A stretch of 5,827 nucleotides of DNA from Facklamia sp964471435. GTDB taxonomy: Bacteria; Bacillota; Bacilli; Lactobacillales; Aerococcaceae. The stretch lies in assembly GCA_964471435.1 (NCBI GenBank), contig CAYYGA010000079.1, positions 1-5,827 on the forward strand, written 5' to 3'. Positions 5,775 to 5,827 of the stretch are shown here, one piece after another (position 1 is the stretch's first letter; every line of letters starts with the position of its first letter). A program made the position numbers and the translations under genes. The notes beneath the pieces were generated by a model. That model saw only the letters and a program-made list of their open reading frames with translations. It had not been told where the DNA came from and made no database searches.

Positions 5775-5788
5775 ATGTGAAAACACAT
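5775..5788. repeat. Short inverted repeat just upstream of the MATE -35 box
   Basis: ATGTG-AAAA-CACAT is a perfect repeat with a 4-base centre, one base outside the -35 box. The half-site spacing (TGTG-N4-CACA) is too tight for a Crp-type site. It might bind a regulator; no run of T follows it, so it is not a terminator. The remaining bases to 5827 hold no gene that I can see. Confidence 0.3.
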
Positions 5789-5827
5789 TCATAACAAGCT
5801 TTTTAGAGGTTAAACGTTTTCTGCTTA

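Noticed and set aside
5808..5823. Catabolite-responsive-element-like sequence AAACGTTTTC at the window end
   Set aside because: Only one half fits the CcpA site; several fixed positions of the other half do not match, and it is some 80 bases upstream of the MATE start of transcription.

Overview
The window looks like chromosomal DNA of a low-GC Bacillota, most likely a member of the Lactobacillales. The grounds are the A/T-rich sequence, strong AAGGAGG-type ribosome binding sites, two GTG starts, TTGACA/TATAAT-type promoters with 17-base spacers, and the gene set (DUF1836, DegV, YebC, MATE, ExoA). The genus cannot be fixed from the sequence alone; Carnobacteriaceae-like bacteria are a guess. 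No mobile element, CRISPR array, tRNA or rRNA is seen, and no gene-free stretch exceeds 300 bases.

Left part (1-1110). An M20-family amidohydrolase gene runs leftward off the window edge. Facing away from it is a Crp/Fnr-family regulator gene on the + strand. Their 154-base gap holds a perfect 16-bp inverted repeat of Crp type (TGTAA-N6-TTACA). It covers the -35 box of the regulator promoter and lies inside the candidate promoter of the amidohydrolase. The regulator probably controls itself and may control the neighbour. A strong hairpin at 1069-1110 ends the regulator gene and, on the other strand, the convergent degV gene.

Right part (1114-5827). Five genes run leftward in the order MATE transporter, exonuclease III, yebC, DUF1836 protein, degV. 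At least three promoters can be read: one before the transporter, one before the exonuclease (extended -10 type), and a near-consensus one before DUF1836-degV. Exonuclease and yebC are 23 bases apart and probably cotranscribed. DUF1836 and degV are one base apart, with the degV ribosome binding site inside the DUF1836 gene. No terminator is evident between transporter and exonuclease, or between yebC and DUF1836, so read-through is possible.

The proteins are ordinary members of known families, and I do not see a new multi-gene system. The most interesting content is regulatory. The Crp/Fnr protein's recognition helix lacks the two residues that in E. coli CRP read the second G of TGTGA, and the operator beside its gene has A at that base. 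A 17-bp palindrome fills the spacer of the DUF1836-degV promoter. Two small inverted repeats flank the core of the MATE promoter.
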